From positions 62,001 to 126,000 of the forward strand of contig NZ_SOHJ01000008.1 of assembly GCF_004403185.1 (NCBI RefSeq): DNA of 64,000 nucleotides, in the 5' to 3' direction. Below, piece after piece: positions 35,382 through 44,210 of the stretch. Within the stretch, counting starts at the first letter, position 1. Every line of letters begins with the position of its first letter. Made by a program: the position numbers and the translations under genes. The notes beneath the pieces are model-generated. The model was not told the DNA's origin. It was given only the letters and a program-made list of their open reading frames with translations, and did not search any database. This DNA comes from Cryobacterium suzukii (GTDB lineage: Bacteria > Actinomycetota > Actinomycetes > Actinomycetales > Microbacteriaceae).

Positions 35382-36979
35382 CACGCACCACCGTGATCGG
35401 CGGCGGTATCGCCGGTCTGGCCAGCGCCGCCCTGCTGGCCCGCGAAGGCCACGACGTCACGCTGCTGGAATCCCGGGCGGAACTCGGCGGGCGGGCCGGA
35501 CTGTGGGAGGCCGAAGGATTCCGCTTCGACACCGGCCCATCGTGGTACCTGATGCCCGAGGTTTTCGAGCACTTCTACCGCCTGTTCGGCACGACCGCGG
35601 CAAAGCAGCTCGACCTCGTGAAACTGGATCCTGGCTACCGAGTGCTCTTTGAGGGCGATACCCAGCCGGTTGATATTCGCAGCGACCGCGCCGCGAACAT
35701 CCGCTTGTTTGAGTCGATGCAACCGGGGGCAGGCCGGGCACTCGATCGCTACCTCGACTCGGCCACCGAAACCTACAACATGGCCGTGAAACGGTTTCTT
35801 TATTCGAGCTTCGAGTCGTTCCGGCCGTTTCTGGTACCCGACGTGCTGCGGCGCCTGGTGCGATTGGCTCGACTGCTGCTGCAGCCACTCGACAAGTTCA
35901 TCGCCGGTTATGTGCGGGACCCGCGACTGCGTCAGATTCTTGGGTATCCGGCCGTTTTTCTGGGGTCGGCACCGAACCTGACACCGTCGATGTACCACTT
36001 GATGAGCCATCTCGACCTCGCTGACGGGGTGCTCTACCCCCAGGGCGGCTTCAGCACGCTGATCGAGAGCATCGCCGCAATCGCCCGCGCCGAAGGAGTT
36101 CGAATAATCACCGAAGCGCGAGTGAGCGCCATTCGGGTCAGCGCCGACAGGACGGTAAACGGAGTCAGCTACATCGACGCCTCTGGGCAGCCGCGAGACC
36201 TCGACGCCGACATCGTGGTGTCGTCAGCCGACCTGCACCATACCGAGACCAAACTTGTTCCCGCGAAGCTGCAGACCTATCCGGAGCGCTGGTGGGAGAA
36301 ACGTAGGTCGGGGCCTGGTGCCGTGCTGGTCATGCTCGGCGTGCGCGGCCCACTCCCCCAGCTGCAGCACCACTCCCTGTTTTTCACGACCGACTGGGGA
36401 ACGAACTTCGGACAGATATTCGGCAAGAAAACCTCCGTATCGTGCCCCGCCTCGCTCTACGTGTGCATGCCGAGCGCAACCGACCCCTCGGTCGCGCCCG
36501 CCGGCGACAGCAACCTGTTCGTGCTGGTGCCAGTACCGGCCGATGTGGCGCTCGGTGCTGGCGGCATCAACGGCGCCGGTTCGGCCACGATCGAGCTCAT
36601 AGCGGATGCCGCCATCGCGCAGGTCGCCCAGTGGGCCGGCATCCCCGACCTCGCCGATCGCGTCACGGTGCGTCGCACGGTCGGCCCAGCCGACTTCGCT
36701 GACGACCTGAACAGCTGGAAGGGCGGCGCCCTTGGACCAGCGCACACCCTACGGCAAAGTGCCTTCCTGCGCGGAACGAACATGTCCAAGAAGATTGCGG
36801 GCCTGTACTACGCCGGCGGTACCACCATCCCCGGTATCGGCCTGCCGATGTGCCTGATCAGCGCGGAAATCCTGCTCAAACGGATTCGGCATGACACAAC
36901 GACGGAACCGCTCGCCGAACCGCTGTCGGCACGCCACGCCGACGCGACCCCAGCGGAGTCTGCGCACAGGCGGTCGTGA
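35378..36979 (+). CDS. crtI: phytoene desaturase
   Basis: FAD-dependent desaturase converting phytoene to lycopene. The 533-residue protein has an N-terminal dinucleotide fold (VIGGGIAGLASAALLAREGH, then GGRAG) and a C-terminal FAD-binding motif LYYAGGTTIPGIGLPMCLISAE. The ATG overlaps the crtB stop (ATGA). Any longer upstream start would lie inside crtB in another frame. Its last bases overlap the crtYe start. Confidence 0.94.
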   Translation: MTRTTVIGGGIAGLASAALLAREGHDVTLLESRAELGGRAGLWEAEGFRFDTGPSWYLMPEVFEHFYRLFGTTAAKQLDLVKLDPGYRVLFEGDTQPVDIRSDRAANIRLFESMQPGAGRALDRYLDSATETYNMAVKRFLYSSFESFRPFLVPDVLRRLVRLARLLLQPLDKFIAGYVRDPRLRQILGYPAVFLGSAPNLTPSMYHLMSHLDLADGVLYPQGGFSTLIESIAAIARAEGVRIITEARVSAIRVSADRTVNGVSYIDASGQPRDLDADIVVSSADLHHTETKLVPAKLQTYPERWWEKRRSGPGAVLVMLGVRGPLPQLQHHSLFFTTDWGTNFGQIFGKKTSVSCPASLYVCMPSATDPSVAPAGDSNLFVLVPVPADVALGAGGINGAGSATIELIADAAIAQVAQWAGIPDLADRVTVRRTVGPADFADDLNSWKGGALGPAHTLRQSAFLRGTNMSKKIAGLYYAGGTTIPGIGLPMCLISAEILLKRIRHDTTTEPLAEPLSARHADATPAESAHRRS

Positions 36980-37299
36980 GCGTTCTGTACCTGCTGGCGC
37001 TGCTCGTCGCGCTCGGAGGCATGACCGTGCTCGATTGGCACTTCCACCTCTTCTTCTGGCGCTCGCCCCTCCGGGCCACCCTCGTGCTCGGCATCGGGGT
37101 ATTGTTCTTTCTGGTTTGGGACCTCGCCGGTATCGGCCTGGGCATTTTCTACCGGGGTGAGACCACGCTGATGACCGGCGTTCAGCTGGCGCCGGAACTG
37201 CCGCTCGAGGAATTCTTCTTTCTCACCTTTCTCTGCTATCTCACCATGAATCTCATGCAGGCGATCCGCCTCGTACTTGCGCGGCGGGCAGTGCAATGA
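36976..37299 (+). CDS. crtYe: C50 carotenoid cyclase subunit (CrtYe/LbtA-like)
   Basis: Small membrane protein (107 residues, three predicted spans) of the heterodimeric lycopene/C50 carotenoid cyclase family. The conserved WDLAGIGLGIFYRGE and PLEEFFFLTFLCYL motifs are visible. It works with the next gene product to close the end rings. It overlaps crtI by four bases and crtYf by four bases, which favours one-to-one expression. Whether rings are epsilon, beta or gamma cannot be read from sequence. Confidence 0.88.
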   Translation: MSVLYLLALLVALGGMTVLDWHFHLFFWRSPLRATLVLGIGVLFFLVWDLAGIGLGIFYRGETTLMTGVQLAPELPLEEFFFLTFLCYLTMNLMQAIRLVLARRAVQ

Positions 37300-37616
37300 C
37301 GTACCTGTTGCTGAATGCGGTCTTTCTCGTCGTTGCCGCGCTGGTAGCCGTCGTGGCGGTGAAGCGCCGACTTATCTCGGCCCGTTTCGTCTCCGCCGTG
37401 GCTGATGCGCTTACGCTCACCCTGCTGCTCACGGCCGTGTTCGATAACCTGATGATTGCGGCTGGACTGTTCAGCTACGACCCGAAGCACATTTCAGGGC
37501 TGTTGATCGGCCTCGCCCCGATCGAAGATTTTGCCTACCCGGTGGCCGCGGCACTTCTGCTTCCGGCTCTGTGGGTGCTTTCGGGCGGTACCAGGTTAGG
37601 AAGAACGGATGACTGA
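37296..37616 (+). CDS. crtYf: C50 carotenoid cyclase subunit (CrtYf/LbtB-like)
   Basis: Second subunit of the heterodimeric cyclase: 106 residues with about three membrane spans. Recognisable motifs are VFDNLMIAAGLFSYDPKHISGLLIGLAPIEDF and a hydrophobic tail. It overlaps crtYe by four bases and crtEb by eight bases. Pairing of two small cyclase genes with a lycopene elongase is the layout of decaprenoxanthin- and sarcinaxanthin-type clusters. Confidence 0.88.
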   Translation: MTYLLLNAVFLVVAALVAVVAVKRRLISARFVSAVADALTLTLLLTAVFDNLMIAAGLFSYDPKHISGLLIGLAPIEDFAYPVAAALLLPALWVLSGGTRLGRTDD

Positions 37617-38508
37617 GCAGGTCGGTACCACAGGGTGGAAGGCCCGGCAGGTCGTGCTGTCGTCGCGGCCGCTCAGCTGGATCAACACGGCTTTCCCCTT
37701 TGCCGCCGCGTATGTGGTGGCCACCGGGCGCTTCGACGCGCTGCTGATCGTGGGAACGCTGTTCTTTCTCATTCCCTACAACCTGCTCATGTACGGCATC
37801 AACGATGTCTTCGACTACGAGTCCGATCTGCGCAACCCGCGAAAGGGCGGCGCTGAGGGGGCGCTGTTGCACCCCGCTCTGCACCGAACGGTGATTGCCG
37901 CCGGGGTTGTTTCCTCCGTAATTGTGGGCGGGGCCATGGTCTTATTGGCGGGGGCTGGGCATCCGCTGTCGTGGGTCGTTCTCCCCCTGAGCCTGTTTGC
38001 GGTCGTGGCCTACTCGGTGCGCGGGCTGCGGTTCAAGGAACGGCCAGTTCTCGACTCGATCACCTCGAGCACCCACTTCGTCAGCCCCGCCGTGTACGGG
38101 CTCGTGGTGGCCGGCGCCACCGTAAACTTCGGGCTGCTCGCCCTGCTCGCGGCGTTCTTTCTGTGGGGCATGGCCAGCCACGCTTTCGGCGCGGTGCAAG
38201 ACGTTGAACCCGACCGCCAGGCCGGAATCGCGTCGATCGCGACGGCTCTCGGTGCCTGGCCGACCGTGCGGCTCGCGATCACCTTCTGGGGTCTGGCGGG
38301 CCTGCTCATGCTCGCTACACCGTGGCCGGGGCCGCTCGCGGCGGTGCTGGCCGTTCCCTATATTCTGGCGGCGCTGCCGTTTTGGTCAATTAGCGATGAG
38401 CACTCGGAGAGCGCCAACCGAGGCTGGAAACGCTTTCTCTGGCTCAACTTCTTCACCGGTTTTCTCGTGACGATGCTGCTGATCGTCTGGGTGCGGCAGG
38501 GCGGCTGA
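37609..38508 (+). CDS. crtEb: lycopene elongase (UbiA-type prenyltransferase)
   Basis: Membrane prenyltransferase adding C5 units to lycopene to give C50 carotenoids. The 299-residue protein has about eight or nine spans and UbiA motifs: the first Asp-rich site GINDVFDYESD, and the second DVEPDRQAGIASIAT. It starts inside the crtYf end, so is translated as part of the same operon. It is the last carotenoid gene. No glycosyltransferase or other tailoring gene follows. Confidence 0.92.
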   Translation: MTEQVGTTGWKARQVVLSSRPLSWINTAFPFAAAYVVATGRFDALLIVGTLFFLIPYNLLMYGINDVFDYESDLRNPRKGGAEGALLHPALHRTVIAAGVVSSVIVGGAMVLLAGAGHPLSWVVLPLSLFAVVAYSVRGLRFKERPVLDSITSSTHFVSPAVYGLVVAGATVNFGLLALLAAFFLWGMASHAFGAVQDVEPDRQAGIASIATALGAWPTVRLAITFWGLAGLLMLATPWPGPLAAVLAVPYILAALPFWSISDEHSESANRGWKRFLWLNFFTGFLVTMLLIVWVRQGG

Positions 38509-38532
38509 ACGTTCGCTTCAAGTACTTTCTAT

Positions 38533-38538
38533 TACAGT
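38533..38538 (+). promoter_or_regulatory. -10 box TACAGT for a leaderless Hsp15-like mRNA
   Basis: TACAGT-GAATAG-ATG places the transcription start on the start codon at 38545, allowing expression independent of the carotenoid operon that ends 36 bases upstream. No clear -35 box is seen. Confidence 0.45.
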
Positions 38539-38544
38539 GAATAG

Positions 38545-38922
38545 ATGGAGCTAACGTCTGCCCGCGTCGACAGTTGGAGTTGGGGCGTGCGCCTGTTCAA
38601 AACCCGCTCGATGGCCACGACCGCCTGCCGTGCCGGACATGTGCGGGTGAACGGGGACAAGGCCAAGGCCGCGCAGGCCCTGCATATCGGCGATGAGGTG
38701 CGCGTGCGCTCGGACGGCTTCGACCGGGTGCTGATCGTGTCACGGCTCGTGGTCAAGCGGGTCGGGGCAGTTGTCGCTGCCGAATGCTACGTCGACAAGA
38801 CTCCCCCGCCGCCGCCACGCGAAGAGGTAGCTCTGGTGCCGATGCGCGACCGCGGGGCCGGGCGGCCGACCAAACGTGAGCGCCGGGAGATTGATGAGCT
38901 GCGCGGGCACGTCAACGAGTGA
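38545..38922 (+). CDS. S4-domain RNA-binding protein (Hsp15/HslR-like)
   Basis: The 125-residue protein has an S4 domain at about 6-55 (SARVDSWSWGVRLFKTRSMA, CRAGHVRVNGDKAKAAQAL, GDEVRV) and a basic, Pro-rich C-terminal tail ending in GRPTKRERREID. Hsp15 homologues bind stalled 50S subunits carrying nascent chains. Length and the tail fit this family. It is convergent with csrA. Apparently leaderless. Confidence 0.85.
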   Translation: MELTSARVDSWSWGVRLFKTRSMATTACRAGHVRVNGDKAKAAQALHIGDEVRVRSDGFDRVLIVSRLVVKRVGAVVAAECYVDKTPPPPPREEVALVPMRDRGAGRPTKRERREIDELRGHVNE

Positions 38923-38953
38923 CGGATGCTGTAGCAGCGGTCGTTGGTACGGT

Positions 38954-39265
38954 TTAGTTCTCCGCAGGCGGGTTCGACAGCGGAGGTGTAGCGGTCTGCG
39001 GCTGGGGCTGGCTCAACTGGGCTGATTGCAGCGCGGCGAGAACTTCGAGCGACCGTTTGATTCGATCTTCGGCTGCGGTGTCGATCTGGCTCGCCGCGAG
39101 GTTTGCCTCGCTGACGGCGCGCACGACCTCGTCCCGCTGAATCTTCACGCCCCGTGGTGCGTCGATTCCGATGCGCACGCTGTCGCCGCGGGCGTCGAGC
39201 ACGGTGATGACGATATCGTCACCGATGAGGATCTTTTCCCCCGGTTTGCGTGTCAGAACGAGCAT
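38954..39265 (-). CDS. csrA: carbon storage/flagellar translation regulator CsrA
   Basis: CsrA binds GGA motifs in mRNA leaders, in Gram-positives mainly the flagellin leader. The first 65 residues are the full CsrA fold: MLVLTRKPGEKILIGDDIVI, VRIGIDAPRGVKIQRDEV. The total of 103 residues is longer than the usual 60-75, because of a Gln/Pro/Ala-rich C-terminal extension. It is the last gene of the flagellar cluster, nine bases after the flhF-like gene. The partner antagonist FliW is not found in the window. Candidate target site: the fliC leader. Confidence 0.93.
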   Translation of the reverse strand: MLVLTRKPGEKILIGDDIVITVLDARGDSVRIGIDAPRGVKIQRDEVVRAVSEANLAASQIDTAAEDRIKRSLEVLAALQSAQLSQPQPQTATPPLSNPPAEN

Positions 39266-39274
39266 CGTTCCAGC

Positions 39275-40282
39275 CTACCGTTCGCGCTCGTCCGCTCGGG
39301 AATGCGGCACGGCCGCGCGGCGGCCAGTCGGCGCCGCGGCCACCCGCCCATCCATCCACTCCACCGGCAGGCCCAGGTCGTCGACAGTGGCCGGTGAGGT
39401 CGTGAACTGGCGGCCGAGCGCAGCGACCGCGTGTACCCGAACACTGCTCTGCACCATGTTGACCCAGCGGATGGTGTCCTCGGTTTTTCGACTCGCGTCA
39501 ACGACCACCCAAACCTGGTCTGCACCGATCTCGGTGAGCGCTGCCGCCCGCGCCAGCGCGTCAGAAGCGGGTTTGAGCCCGTAGGCGATGAAGGTGCTGT
39601 GGCCGATCTCCACGCCCTGGGCTCTGGCCAGCATAGCGCCGCGCCGGTCGTCGACCCGCTCAGTGCCGTCCTGCGGCAGGGTGCCGGAGGTGCGGAGTTC
39701 GCCCGCACCGGCCACGCGCAGCATCAGCCGCGCGATCGTGAGCGGGTCATCCTCGAGCCCGACGATCAAGACCAGGTCCCCCGGCCTCGTGAGCGGGGCC
39801 GGCACCGGAGGGAGAGCGGCTGTCGGCGCTGGTGCAGAACCGGGTACAGAAACGGGTGCCGAAGTCGGAGCTGCTGGTACTCCCGTGACCGGCTCAGGTC
39901 GCGAATCCGCAACGGCACCGCGGCCGGTGGCGAAGGTGAGTTCGTCCATGAGCCTGGCGAACCCGTCGGACGCCGTCGATAGCTGCGGAGAAGCCTGCGT
40001 GGGGTGCAGCCGGGATTCAGCCTCGTCGGCGTCGTCGAGCAGCGCCGCTATCCCCAGCCGAGCCGAAATATCGAGGCCGGTGTGCGCCGATTTTTTGCGC
40101 ACTGCCGGTTCCGAAACCTCGACCGTGATCTCATAGTGCTGACGCGCGAAGTATCCGCGGATGCCGCCGACGGTGACCCGCTCCGCGGCGATGATGGTGG
40201 CATTGGCACCGTGCTCGGCGACGGCGCGTTCCTTCAACTCCCGCAGGGTTGGACCCTCAAGCAGAAATCGTTTCGGCTCCAC
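39275..40282 (-). CDS. FlhF-like protein with degenerate GTPase domain
   Basis: The first 55 residues match FlhF: RFLLEGPTLRELKERAVAEHG, ITVEV and GGIRGYFARQHYE. A Pro/Ala-rich linker (about 120-165) follows, and then a domain with an SRP-GTPase-like pattern. The P-loop GPTGVGKTT expected after the linker is replaced by LVLIVGLEDDPLTIARLML, and the DTAG and TKxD motifs are not recognisable (VVVDAS, AVAAL). The remaining GLPVEWMDGRVA fits the FlhF end. So it is probably GTPase-inactive. I start at the GTG at 40282 (335 residues), overlapping flhA by 26 bases. Confidence 0.78.
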   Translation of the reverse strand: MEPKRFLLEGPTLRELKERAVAEHGANATIIAAERVTVGGIRGYFARQHYEITVEVSEPAVRKKSAHTGLDISARLGIAALLDDADEAESRLHPTQASPQLSTASDGFARLMDELTFATGRGAVADSRPEPVTGVPAAPTSAPVSVPGSAPAPTAALPPVPAPLTRPGDLVLIVGLEDDPLTIARLMLRVAGAGELRTSGTLPQDGTERVDDRRGAMLARAQGVEIGHSTFIAYGLKPASDALARAAALTEIGADQVWVVVDASRKTEDTIRWVNMVQSSVRVHAVAALGRQFTTSPATVDDLGLPVEWMDGRVAAAPTGRRAAVPHSRADERER

Positions 40283-42308
40283 GCACCACACCCACAGTCT
40301 CAATGGTCACATTCGCCGATGTTACTTCCTGATATGACAATACCGGCAGGCCACCGGTCTGCGTCGAAATGAGGCGACGGATAGCCGGTCGAAGCGCTGG
40401 TGCACACACCAGTACCGCGGTCTGCCCGCTCGCCTCGACCTTAGCCACCGAGGTGCGTACCGAGGCGAGTACGCTTTCCAGGCGCGCCGGATCCATCAGA
40501 ATCTGCGTTCCCTGATCTGAGGGGCGCAGGCCCTCGAGCATGGATTGTTCCAGCGTGGGGTCGATCATGATCACACGCAGCAGCGTGCCATCGAGATACT
40601 GAGCTGTCAGTGCCGGACCGAGCGCCTGGCGAGCAGCTTCGACCAGCCCCTCAGCATCGTTGGACGCCTTAGCGCGCAAGGACAGTGCCTCGTAGATGCG
40701 CGGCAGGTCGTTGATTGGAATTTGCTCTACCAGCAGCCCCTGCAGCACCCGCTGAACCTCGGCGAGGGAGAGCAAGCCGGGAATGAGATCGTCGACGGCC
40801 GAAGGATTGACCTGTTTGACGCCATCCGTGAGCACCCGCACGTCTTCGCGAGTGAGCAGCCGGGCGGCGTTGGTGGTGATGATCGAGGAGAGGTGAGTGA
40901 CCACGACCGAGACCCGGTCGATGACGGTGGCTCCGGTCATTTCGGCGCTGTGCCGCATTTCACTCGGCACCCATTTGCCGGCCAGGCCGAACACCGGTTC
41001 GATCGTGACCTGTCCTGGCAGGGTATCGAGAGCGTCGCCGAGGGCCAGCACCTTGCCGGCGGGGGCGAGGCCACGCCCGTATTCGACACCGGCAATGCGA
41101 ATGACGTAGGTCGATGGTGGCAGATCGACGCTGTCGCGGGTGCGCACCGGCGGCACGACCACGCCGAGATCCATGGCGATTTTGCGACGGAGACCACGTA
41201 CCCGGGCCAGCAGATCGTCGGAGGCACCGGAAACGAGGTCAACGAGGTCGGGCGAGAGCATAATCTCCAGCGCGTGCACGCGCATCTGCTCGATCAGGTC
41301 TTCGGTCGTGTCGGTTTTGGGAGCGGTCCTCTCCGAGGCCGTGGTGGCCGCGATACTCGCCTCCTTGGTGACCTCACCGGCCTTGATGCGTTGGGCGATG
41401 ACCATCAGAGCCATCCCGACGATGAGGAACGGCAGTACCGGCATGCCCGGAATGAGCGCCATCAGCACAGCGGCCGCGCCGGCGATGGTCAAGGCATTCC
41501 GCGACTGCGTCAGCTGAGCGGATGCCGTCGAACCGATGTCGGTCTCCGCGTTCGAGCGCGTGACGATCATGCCGGTGGAGACGGCCATGAGGAGTGCCGG
41601 AATCTGGGTGACGAGGCCGTCGCCGATGGTCAGCAGCGCGTAGGTGTTGACCGCCTCGCCGATCTCCAGGCCCCGCTGCAGCATGCCGATGGCGATGCCG
41701 CCGATGATGTTGATGATGATGATGATCAGGCCGGCGATCGCGTCACCCTTGACGAACTTGGATGCACCGTCCATGGCGCCATAGAAGTCCGCTTCGGCCG
41801 ATACCTCGGCGCGACGGTCCTTGGCCTCTGCGTCGGTGATCAAGCCGGCGTTGAGGTCGGCGTCGATGGCCATCTGCTTACCGGGCATGGCGTCGAGGGT
41901 GAATCGGGCACCGACCTCAGCCACACGCTCGGCACCCTTGGTGACGACAACGAACTGAATGACGACGAGAATCAGAAAGATGACCGCGCCGATAATGATC
42001 GAGCCGCCAACGGCGACGTGCCCGAAAGCCTCGATAACCTGACCGGCATAGCCCTCACCGAGAACCAGGCGAGTGGAGGCCACATTGAGGCCGAGACGAA
42101 AGAGCGTCGCCACGAGCAGCAACGACGGAAAAACCGAGAAGTCGAGCGGTTTCTTCACGAACATCGTGGTGAGCAGGGTGACCAGGCCCAGCATGATGTT
42201 CAGAATGATCAGAATGTCGAGCAGGCCGGCCGGAATGGGCACGACCAGCAGCAGGATGATGCCGACCACACCGACCGGAACGGCGAGCTTGATGAGATTG
42301 CGATTCAC
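40257..42308 (-). CDS. flhA: flagellar export component FlhA
   Basis: FlhA is the main export-gate protein of the flagellar type III apparatus. The 683-residue protein has the expected eight N-terminal membrane spans (to about residue 315) and a cytoplasmic C-terminal domain. Family landmarks are the FHIPEP-type region PLDFSVFPSLLLVATLFRLGLNVASTR, the KGAERVAEVGARFTLDAMPGKQMAIDADL loop and the cytoplasmic GRGLAPAG-like segment. It overlaps flhB by four bases and the FlhF-like gene by 26 bases. Full length. Confidence 0.95.
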   Translation of the reverse strand: MNRNLIKLAVPVGVVGIILLLVVPIPAGLLDILIILNIMLGLVTLLTTMFVKKPLDFSVFPSLLLVATLFRLGLNVASTRLVLGEGYAGQVIEAFGHVAVGGSIIIGAVIFLILVVIQFVVVTKGAERVAEVGARFTLDAMPGKQMAIDADLNAGLITDAEAKDRRAEVSAEADFYGAMDGASKFVKGDAIAGLIIIIINIIGGIAIGMLQRGLEIGEAVNTYALLTIGDGLVTQIPALLMAVSTGMIVTRSNAETDIGSTASAQLTQSRNALTIAGAAAVLMALIPGMPVLPFLIVGMALMVIAQRIKAGEVTKEASIAATTASERTAPKTDTTEDLIEQMRVHALEIMLSPDLVDLVSGASDDLLARVRGLRRKIAMDLGVVVPPVRTRDSVDLPPSTYVIRIAGVEYGRGLAPAGKVLALGDALDTLPGQVTIEPVFGLAGKWVPSEMRHSAEMTGATVIDRVSVVVTHLSSIITTNAARLLTREDVRVLTDGVKQVNPSAVDDLIPGLLSLAEVQRVLQGLLVEQIPINDLPRIYEALSLRAKASNDAEGLVEAARQALGPALTAQYLDGTLLRVIMIDPTLEQSMLEGLRPSDQGTQILMDPARLESVLASVRTSVAKVEASGQTAVLVCAPALRPAIRRLISTQTGGLPVLSYQEVTSANVTIETVGVVRGAETISA

Positions 42309-43450
42309 GAACGGCCTCCGGCAGTCTGCAGTGTTGATGTGGGTGTTGACGATGATGACGGCGCACCCGCCAGTGCGCTCATGGTGTGGGTTCCCGCCGT
42401 ACTGCCCCGTTTCTGCAGGGCCATGACGAAGGCGAGCACCCTGGCAACGGCGCTATATAGTTCCGTGGGAATCTCGTCGCCGATCTCGCAAGCCGCGTGC
42501 AGTGCCCGTGCGAGCGGGACATCCTGCACAATCGGCACCTGGTCGGTCTCGGCCTGCACGCGAATACGGGCGGCCACATGACCGATTCCCTTGGCCACCA
42601 CGCGCGGCGCGGATTTGCCCGGCTCGTATTTGAGGGCCACGGCCACGTGCGTCGGGTTGACCAGCACGACGTTGGCATCGGCGACCGAGGCGATCATGCG
42701 ATTACGACTCATCATCAGCTGGCGGGAGCGGCGCTGCGATTTGATCAGCGGGTCGCCCTCTGCGGCCTTGTTCTCGTCTGTGACCTCCTTCTTCGTCATC
42801 ATGGTTTTCTTGCGATTGCGTTTCATGATGACGAAGATGTCGGCGACGGCGAGCAGGAGGCCGGCCGCCACTGCTGCCTGAAGCAGTCCGGCCGTTCCGC
42901 TGCCGGCGGCACTGAGCAATTCCGAGACCGGTAGCCCTCCCGCAGTCAGTAACACCGGCATCAGTCCCTGAATCACCCAGTACAGGACGATCCCGACTGC
43001 GGCCGTTTTGGCGAGCACCTTGACGCCCTCCCACAGTGCCTGGGTGCCAAACACGCGTTTCATACCGGTGACGAGGTTGAACTGCTCGTACTTTCCGGTG
43101 AACTTCTTAAAGTGGATGCCGCCCTGCAACGCAGCACCGCCCAGCACGACCACGAGCACCACGACAAAAAACGGAGTCAGAATATCGGCGAGCGACGCCA
43201 ACCCGTTGCCGAGGGCTTCGACCGCCACGCTCGGGTCCGGAGCACTGGCCAGGGTACCGATCAGATACATCTGGTCGGTACCTGCAGCGCCGGCCGCTGC
43301 GATGGTCGCCGGCAGCATGAGGCCGGCGGCGCCAACGCCGAGCCACGCCGTGACATCCTGAGATTTGGACAGCTCACCCTTTTCGCGCACCCTCTTCATG
43401 CGTTTCTGGGTCGCCGGCTCGGTCTTTTCACCGGAATCAGTTTCGGACAA
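42305..43450 (-). CDS. flhB: flagellar export/specificity-switch protein FlhB
   Basis: FlhB controls the rod-hook to filament export switch. The 381-residue protein has a basic N-terminus (KTEPATQKRMKRVREKGELSKS), four spans and a cytoplasmic domain with the self-cleaving NPTH (265-268) and downstream LARALH and EIPTELYSAVARVLAFV. A Ser/Thr-rich tail extends the C-terminus. The start codon is TTG with GAGG close upstream, directly after fliR. Overlaps flhA by four bases. Confidence 0.95.
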   Translation of the reverse strand: MSETDSGEKTEPATQKRMKRVREKGELSKSQDVTAWLGVGAAGLMLPATIAAAGAAGTDQMYLIGTLASAPDPSVAVEALGNGLASLADILTPFFVVVLVVVLGGAALQGGIHFKKFTGKYEQFNLVTGMKRVFGTQALWEGVKVLAKTAAVGIVLYWVIQGLMPVLLTAGGLPVSELLSAAGSGTAGLLQAAVAAGLLLAVADIFVIMKRNRKKTMMTKKEVTDENKAAEGDPLIKSQRRSRQLMMSRNRMIASVADANVVLVNPTHVAVALKYEPGKSAPRVVAKGIGHVAARIRVQAETDQVPIVQDVPLARALHAACEIGDEIPTELYSAVARVLAFVMALQKRGSTAGTHTMSALAGAPSSSSTPTSTLQTAGGRS

Positions 43451-44209
43451 TTACCTCACCCCCATGAGTGCATCGAGGGCTTGCCCGGTGAGCGACGAGA
43501 CGATGCGCGGCAGGGCCATGAAGACCGTCCCGGCGAGGATCAGCGTGATGAGAATTTTAAGCGGAAAGCCGAGGGCGAACGCGTTGAGCGCGGGGGCGAC
43601 CCTGGTGAGGAGGCCGAGGCCGGCATCCGCTAAAAACAGCACGACGAGCAGGGGGCCGGCGATCTGCACGGCGGCGAGGAACATCTGGGTCGTGCCCGCG
43701 ATAATGGCCTGCGCCGGCGCGGCGAGGTCCAGGCCAGAGCCAAGCGGGATGGCGGTGTAGCTGCGAAACAGGCCCCCGAGCACGAGCTGGTACGCACCGG
43801 AGGCAAACATCAGCGCGAGGGCGGTCATGTGAAACAGGCGGGTGAACTGGGCACCGTTGATCATGGACTGGGGGTCGAAGCCCTGCGCCATCTGGAATCC
43901 GCTGAACATGTCGATGAGACCACCGGCCGACTGCACTGCGGCAAAGACCAAAAAAACCAAAAAGCCCAGCGTGGCACCGACCAGAATTTCCAGAATCAGG
44001 GCGCCGACGAAGCCTGCGGTGTCTTGGGAGACGTAGTCGGCGGTGACCCGCGGCGATACGGCCAGGGCCAGTCCGATGGCGAGCATGGCTTTGATCCGTG
44101 CGGGGAATGCGCGATACGAGAACGGCGGCGCAATGACCAGAAAGGCGACCATGCGCACACCGGCGAGCATGACCGCTTCGATCCAGGCGAAATTGAGGGT
44201 GAACTCCAC
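43451..44209 (-). CDS. fliR: flagellar export protein FliR
   Basis: Export-gate membrane protein of 252 residues with about six spans. I start at the GTG at 44209 directly after fliQ (MEFTLNFAWIEAVMLAGVRM), which gives the usual length; an upstream start would overlap fliQ by more than 50 bases. It shows the FliR pattern with FSYRAFPARIKAMLAIGLALAVSP and GFQMAQGFDPQS. FlhB follows with no gap. Normal for the family. Confidence 0.93.
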   Translation of the reverse strand: MEFTLNFAWIEAVMLAGVRMVAFLVIAPPFSYRAFPARIKAMLAIGLALAVSPRVTADYVSQDTAGFVGALILEILVGATLGFLVFLVFAAVQSAGGLIDMFSGFQMAQGFDPQSMINGAQFTRLFHMTALALMFASGAYQLVLGGLFRSYTAIPLGSGLDLAAPAQAIIAGTTQMFLAAVQIAGPLLVVLFLADAGLGLLTRVAPALNAFALGFPLKILITLILAGTVFMALPRIVSSLTGQALDALMGVR

Positions 44210-44210
44210 G

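Noticed and set aside
39976..39990. GTCGATAG on the plus strand within the flhF-like gene as a flagellar promoter
   Set aside because: No TTAC/TAAC at 15 bases upstream, and no plus-strand flagellar gene follows.
40545..42581. Long open frame (678 codons) on the plus strand opposite flhA
   Set aside because: It mirrors flhA and flhB, has no domain, and its composition (Asp/Glu/Arg/His-rich) is typical of antisense frames in high-GC coding DNA.
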